Of a DNA stretch of 64,000 bases, positions 60,524 through 64,000 are shown piece by piece. Position numbers and translations under genes: made by a program. The notes beneath the pieces were generated by a model. That model had not been told where the DNA came from and searched no databases. It saw only the letters and a list, made by a program, of their open reading frames with translations. The stretch comes from Nocardia sp. NBC_00508. Its GTDB lineage: Bacteria; Actinomycetota; Actinomycetes; Mycobacteriales; Mycobacteriaceae. The stretch is taken from the NCBI RefSeq assembly GCF_036346875.1, contig NZ_CP107852.1:3224001-3288000 (forward strand), read 5' to 3'. The number at the start of each line of letters is the position of its first letter. The stretch's first letter is position 1.

Positions 60524-62077
60524 GTGTCGGCGCCCTTGGAAGCGGTCAAACAGACCATGCGAACGCGCTGGCCGCTGTACCTGACATCGATGCTGCTGGC
60601 GAACGCTTTCGGCGCGGTGCTGGTATGGGCGTTCATCCAGTACGGGCTACCCGTCCCGGAGGGTGAGCCCTCCGGTGTCAGGCGCACCGGCCTGCTGATC
60701 CCGGCCCTGGTCTTCCTGACCGGCGGCCTGCTCAGCATGGCCGCTTCCGCCCTGATGTTGCGTCCGGTGATGCGCTGGCAGGTGCGCGGCGGTCCGCCGA
60801 GCCGCCAGGAGCAGATGGCCGCGCTGCATGCCCCGCTGCGCCAGGCGATCCTGCATCTCGCGCTGTGGCTGATCGGCGGAGCCGTCCTGGCCGCGCTGAT
60901 CATCCGGGACACCCCCGCGCTGGCGGGCGCGGTCATCGTCACCGAATGCATGGCCGCGACCATCGTGTTCGGCTTCACCTACATGCTGGGCGAACGCATC
61001 CTGCGTCCGGTCGCGGCCCAGGCGTTGACCGAAGGGACCTTCGACCACACCCTCACCCCCGGCGTCGGCACCAGAATGGCGATGACCTGGGGCATGGGCA
61101 CATTCGCGCCCACTATCGCCATCGTGCTGCTGTGTGTCACCCAGATCTCCTCGGATGTGAAGTTCTCCGCACAGTCACTGGCCATCTCCATCCTGCTGCT
61201 GTGCGGCGTGGTGATCATGCAGGCTCTCGCGCTGTCCATGCTCACCGGCTCCAGCATTTCCGACCCGATACGCCAGCTCAGCCAGGCGATCGACCAGGTG
61301 CAGGCGGGCGCGCGCGACGTCCAGGTGGAGGTCTTCGACGGCAGCGAGATCGGGCTGCTGCAGGTCGGCTTCAACCGGATGATGGGCGAGGCCGCCAAGC
61401 GCCGCCAGCTGCAAGAACTGTTCGGCCAGCACGTAGGCGAGGACGTGGCGCAGCGCGCGCTGGACTACGGCACCGAACTCGGCGGCGAGACCCGGTTCGT
61501 CGCGGTGCTGTTCGTCGATATGGTCGGCTCGACCGCGACGGCGGCCGAGCGCCCGCCCACCGAGGTAGTGAGCCTGCTCAACGAGTTCTTCCGCATCGTG
61601 GTCGACGTGATCGACCGCCACCACGGGTTCGTGAACAAATTCGTCGGCGATGCGGCGCTGGCCATCTTCGGCGCGCCGCTGGACCGCCCGGACGCACCGA
61701 CCGCAGCCATGGCCGCCGCGCGCGAACTGCGCGAAACCCTGCGGGAAGTGCCCGGTCTCGACATCGGAATCGGCGTTTCGGCGGGTCTCGCCGTCGCCGG
61801 GAATATCGGCGCCGCGAACCGTTTCGAATACACGGTGATCGGAGATCCGGTCAACGAGGCGTCCCGGCTCACCGAATTGGCCAAAGAACGGCCCGGCCGG
61901 ACACTGGCGTCGGGCAGCGCGCTGTATTTCGCCGAGGGAAGCGAGCAGGACCGATGGGAAACCGGCGACGAGGTACAGCTGCGCGGCAGGCGCAGAAAAA
62001 CGCTGTTGGCCTGGCCACGGGAATGGGACGACGCGCCCGGGGGTACCGACGTCGAAACGGCGCGTTCGTTAGGCTGA
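60524..62077 (+). CDS. Membrane-bound class III nucleotidyl cyclase with HAMP domain
   Basis: A 517-aa adenylate/guanylate cyclase. Six predicted N-terminal helices, a HAMP linker (SISDPIRQLSQAIDQVQAGA), then a cyclase domain. Metal-binding Asp residues lie in VLFVDMVGST and FVGDAALAIFG. The substrate-specifying Lys precedes the second (NKFVGDAALA), consistent with ATP, and the transition-state Asn/Arg lie in VIGDPVNEASRL. Architecture is that of the mycobacterial Rv3645/Rv1318c group. The GTG at 60524 is chosen; upstream frame overlaps the transporter gene. The next gene begins 4 nt after its stop. Confidence 0.92.
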   Translation: MSAPLEAVKQTMRTRWPLYLTSMLLANAFGAVLVWAFIQYGLPVPEGEPSGVRRTGLLIPALVFLTGGLLSMAASALMLRPVMRWQVRGGPPSRQEQMAALHAPLRQAILHLALWLIGGAVLAALIIRDTPALAGAVIVTECMAATIVFGFTYMLGERILRPVAAQALTEGTFDHTLTPGVGTRMAMTWGMGTFAPTIAIVLLCVTQISSDVKFSAQSLAISILLLCGVVIMQALALSMLTGSSISDPIRQLSQAIDQVQAGARDVQVEVFDGSEIGLLQVGFNRMMGEAAKRRQLQELFGQHVGEDVAQRALDYGTELGGETRFVAVLFVDMVGSTATAAERPPTEVVSLLNEFFRIVVDVIDRHHGFVNKFVGDAALAIFGAPLDRPDAPTAAMAAARELRETLREVPGLDIGIGVSAGLAVAGNIGAANRFEYTVIGDPVNEASRLTELAKERPGRTLASGSALYFAEGSEQDRWETGDEVQLRGRRRKTLLAWPREWDDAPGGTDVETARSLG

Positions 62078-62081
62078 CCGC

Positions 62082-63170
62082 GTGACGGCCAACGGGGAAC
62101 TGGCAGGAGAACCTGCGCCGCCGCCCGCGGCGGATTCCCGCCGTCGCAAACTCCGGTGGCTGAAATGGGTGCTCGGCGCCGCCCTGCTGGCCTTGCTGAT
62201 CGCCGAGGGCGTGTATCTCTGGCCGCGCCTGCACGAATCGTGGCGCAAACTCACCGAAATTCACTGGGGCTGGCTCGCGGTCGCGATCTGGCTGCAGGCG
62301 GTGTCGATGAGCGGTTTCGCCAGAGTGCAGAAGCAGCTGCTCAACGCGGGCGGGGTCGCGGTGAGTCAGCGGAAATCCGTCGCGGTTGTCTACGGGGCGA
62401 CCGCGATGTCGGTCAGCCTGCCCGCGGGCCAGGTGTTCTCCACCGCCTTCACCTACCGGCAGACCAGGCGCTGGGGCGCGAGTCCGATCGTCGCCTCCTG
62501 GCAGCTGGTGTTCTCCGGTGTGGTCGCGGCGCTGGGACTCGCGCTGCTCGGCGTCGGCGGCACGCTGCTGGCAGGCGGGAACGTCGGCCCATTCAACCTG
62601 ATCCTTTCGCTGGCCGCCATCGTCGCGCTGGTATGGGCGGGCAATTACGTCTCACGCAATCCCGGTTCGCTCGAAGCGCTGTTGCGGAGACAGCTCGCGC
62701 TGGTCAACCGGCTGCGCAAGCGCCCGAAGGACCGAGGCGCGAACAAGATCGCCGACGTGCTCGACCAGCTGGAGTCGGTAGACCTCGGCAAGCGCGACGG
62801 CGTTCTGGTCGCGGTGTGGGCGCTGGTCCATCGCTTCGCCGATGTGGCCTGCCTCGGTGCGGCCTGTTACGCGGTCGGCGCCGACCCGCGTATCGCGGGG
62901 CTGCTGCTCGCGTTCGCGGTCGGCAAGGTGGTCGGGTCCATCCCGTTCGCGCCCGGCGGCATCGTCTACGTCGACGCGACACTGATCTACGGCCTCACCG
63001 TCGCCGCGGGTCTGCCCGCCGCGCAGGCGGTCGCCGCGGCGTTCGTCTACCGGGTGGTGAGCTTCGTCCTGGTCGCCATCGTCGGCTGGATCGTATTCCT
63101 GTTCCTGTTCCGGCGACCGCAGGCCGAAGACGCGGAGTTCGAAAAGGAATTCGAGCAACGGCGGCTGTGA
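62082..63170 (+). CDS. YbhN/UPF0104 (lysylphosphatidylglycerol synthase TM-like) membrane protein
   Basis: A 362-aa protein with about eight helices. The family pattern includes GWLAVAIWLQAVSMSGFARV, YGATAMSVSLPAGQVFSTAF and VGSIPFAPGGIVYVDATLIY. Homologues lie in the flippase part of MprF-like proteins, so a lipid-flipping role is possible but unproven. The GTG at 62082 follows the cyclase stop by 4 nt, indicating one transcript. Confidence 0.85.
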   Translation: MTANGELAGEPAPPPAADSRRRKLRWLKWVLGAALLALLIAEGVYLWPRLHESWRKLTEIHWGWLAVAIWLQAVSMSGFARVQKQLLNAGGVAVSQRKSVAVVYGATAMSVSLPAGQVFSTAFTYRQTRRWGASPIVASWQLVFSGVVAALGLALLGVGGTLLAGGNVGPFNLILSLAAIVALVWAGNYVSRNPGSLEALLRRQLALVNRLRKRPKDRGANKIADVLDQLESVDLGKRDGVLVAVWALVHRFADVACLGAACYAVGADPRIAGLLLAFAVGKVVGSIPFAPGGIVYVDATLIYGLTVAAGLPAAQAVAAAFVYRVVSFVLVAIVGWIVFLFLFRRPQAEDAEFEKEFEQRRL

Positions 63171-63234
63171 GCGGCGGCCGATGGCGTGCCTGGGCCGTGA
63201 CCCCGCATCCCGTCGCCCCACTACGCTTGCCCAC

Positions 63235-63636
63235 GTGAGGAAACTGCTGCCGCTGGTCACGGACGCGCTGCTGGTCATCGTCTTCTGCGCGATCGGAAGG
63301 CGCAGCCACGATGAGGCGGTGCTCGCCGGGCTCCTGCGCACCCTCTGGCCGTTCGCCACCGGGCTGGCCGCGGGCTGGCTCATCGTCGCGTCCAGCCGAT
63401 GGCGGCGCACGGCCGGCGCCGCAGAGTTCGACGGTACTGCCCTGTGGCCCACCGGAATCGCGGTCTGGGTCAGCACACTCGTCGGCGGCATGCTGCTGCG
63501 CGTGGTCAGCGGTCAGGGCACGGCGGTCAGTTTCGTGCTGGTCGCAGGCATCGTGCTCGCGCTCTTCCTGCTCGGCTGGCGCGCGGTGTTCAAAGCCCTG
63601 ACCCGGTCACGGCTCCGGGGTCGCCAGCGCCTGTAA
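63235..63636 (+). CDS. DUF3054 family membrane protein
   Basis: A 133-aa protein with four predicted helices (LLPLVTDALLVIVFCAIGRR, GTAVSFVLVAGIVLALFLLG). The order and the conserved GRRSHDEAVLAGLLRTLWPF stretch fit DUF3054, of unknown function. The GTG at 63235 is chosen over an in-frame ATG at 63181 because family members begin near here. Its end overlaps the converging penicillin-binding protein gene by 30 nt. Confidence 0.85.
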   Translation: MRKLLPLVTDALLVIVFCAIGRRSHDEAVLAGLLRTLWPFATGLAAGWLIVASSRWRRTAGAAEFDGTALWPTGIAVWVSTLVGGMLLRVVSGQGTAVSFVLVAGIVLALFLLGWRAVFKALTRSRLRGRQRL

Positions 63637-64000
63637 CATCCTGGCCGCCATTCGTGGGGTCGCGTCCCTGCTGTCCACGTCTTTGATGTGGACAGCGAAG
63701 ACCAGATCGCCCATCGCCCCGATCAGCCATCCGTCTCGCCCGGCGATCGCGGCGAAGGCGTTGACGTCCCGGTAGCGTCGCACGCTCGCCAGTTCCGGCG
63801 CATTCGTCGCGTCGCGCAGCATGCCACGCAGCCGATCGGTGGTCTCGGGCTTCAGCGGAGCGAGCTGGGCGTCGGTGGTGCTCGGTCGAGCAACCTCGAC
63901 CATCGGCGGCGGCACCGCGCCGCGCGCGATCGTGGCCGCGGCGATCGCCATGCCGAACGGGCTGGCCAGCACCGCGTCCGAACCAGCGCCCTGGACCACC
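63607..64000 (-). CDS. C-terminus of a penicillin-binding transpeptidase (cut by window end)
   Basis: The last ~130 residues of a class B penicillin-binding protein; the rest lies beyond position 64000. VLASPFGMAIAAATIARGAV is the segment near the end of transpeptidase domains, and RLRGMLRDATNA and GRDGWLIGAMGDLVFAVHI belong to the same region, the latter where the KTG-containing strand context usually lies. Similar ends occur in MecA_N-type lipoprotein PBPs such as Rv2864c. The catalytic Ser is outside the window, so the class is judged only from this part. Confidence 0.75.
   Translation of the reverse strand, partial: VVQGAGSDAVLASPFGMAIAAATIARGAVPPPMVEVARPSTTDAQLAPLKPETTDRLRGMLRDATNAPELASVRRYRDVNAFAAIAGRDGWLIGAMGDLVFAVHIKDVDSRDATPRMAARMLQALATPEP

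Noticed and set aside
59077..60978. Longer version of the AI-2E transporter starting near 60978
   Set aside because: The extra ~190 residues are antisense to the cyclase gene and lack homology; the GTG at 60417 fits the family length.

Overview
The window looks like a chromosomal stretch of a Nocardia-type, mycolic-acid-containing actinomycete. Most rows have high G+C (a hand count of one pckG row gives 41 of 60), and GTG/TTG starts are common. Long runs of genes follow the order of the Mycobacterium tuberculosis Rv0204-Rv0244c segment: lpqI, tetR, htdX, fabG4, fadA2, fadE5, DUF2613, aftD, an acyltransferase, a DUF3068 protein, an aldehyde dehydrogenase, a methyltransferase, a GT4 glycosyltransferase, pckG, a dynamin-like pair, trmB, an NYN protein and mmpL3. 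The genus is inferred from gene content. The species cannot be read from the sequence.

1-14.4 kb: fatty-acid and envelope enzymes. These are fadE5 (cut by the window start), an XRE regulator, a secreted DUF4185 (GH183-like) protein, a VanW protein, 6-phosphogluconate dehydrogenase, and the divergent fadA2 / fabG4-htdX cluster. A near-perfect 32-bp palindrome lies between fadA2 and fabG4. A diverged copy of it lies in front of the tetR gene 4.4 kb away, so this TetR probably controls both. Next to tetR is a DUF5685 protein whose last 30 residues are half cysteine.

14.8-28.6 kb: a universal stress protein, an isochorismate synthase, the DUF2613-aftD pair (arabinan branching), a DinB protein, a trehalose-mycolate-type acyltransferase, a DUF3068 protein, a flippase-like transporter and a large membrane protein. 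The gaps around the flippase carry three copies of a ~120-bp repeat and two decayed fragments copied from neighbouring genes.

28.6-32.7 kb: an accessory island that interrupts the envelope locus. It holds an XRE-TPR regulator diverging from a small partner gene, several unrecognised small genes, and a lower-G+C cassette. The cassette encodes an acidic protein, a PD-(D/E)XK-like nuclease domain and a coiled-coil protein, the last two overlapping with a possible frameshift. A second, homologous XRE-TPR/partner pair sits at 54.0-56.1 kb.

32.8-51.2 kb: an HD-domain protein, a GlxA-type regulator, aldehyde dehydrogenase, methyltransferase, GT4 transferase, PEP carboxykinase, the dynamin-like pair, an SDR, a lipase, and the tightly overlapping trmB-NYN-mmpL3 operon (TMM export).

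51.4-64 kb: a DUF2339 membrane protein, the second XRE/partner pair, MerR, DUF1707, a LuxR-type response regulator with its histidine kinase and an AI-2E transporter in one operon, then a class III nucleotidyl cyclase, a YbhN-like membrane protein, a DUF3054 protein and the C-terminus of a penicillin-binding protein cut by the window end. No rRNA, tRNA, CRISPR array or complete insertion sequence was found.
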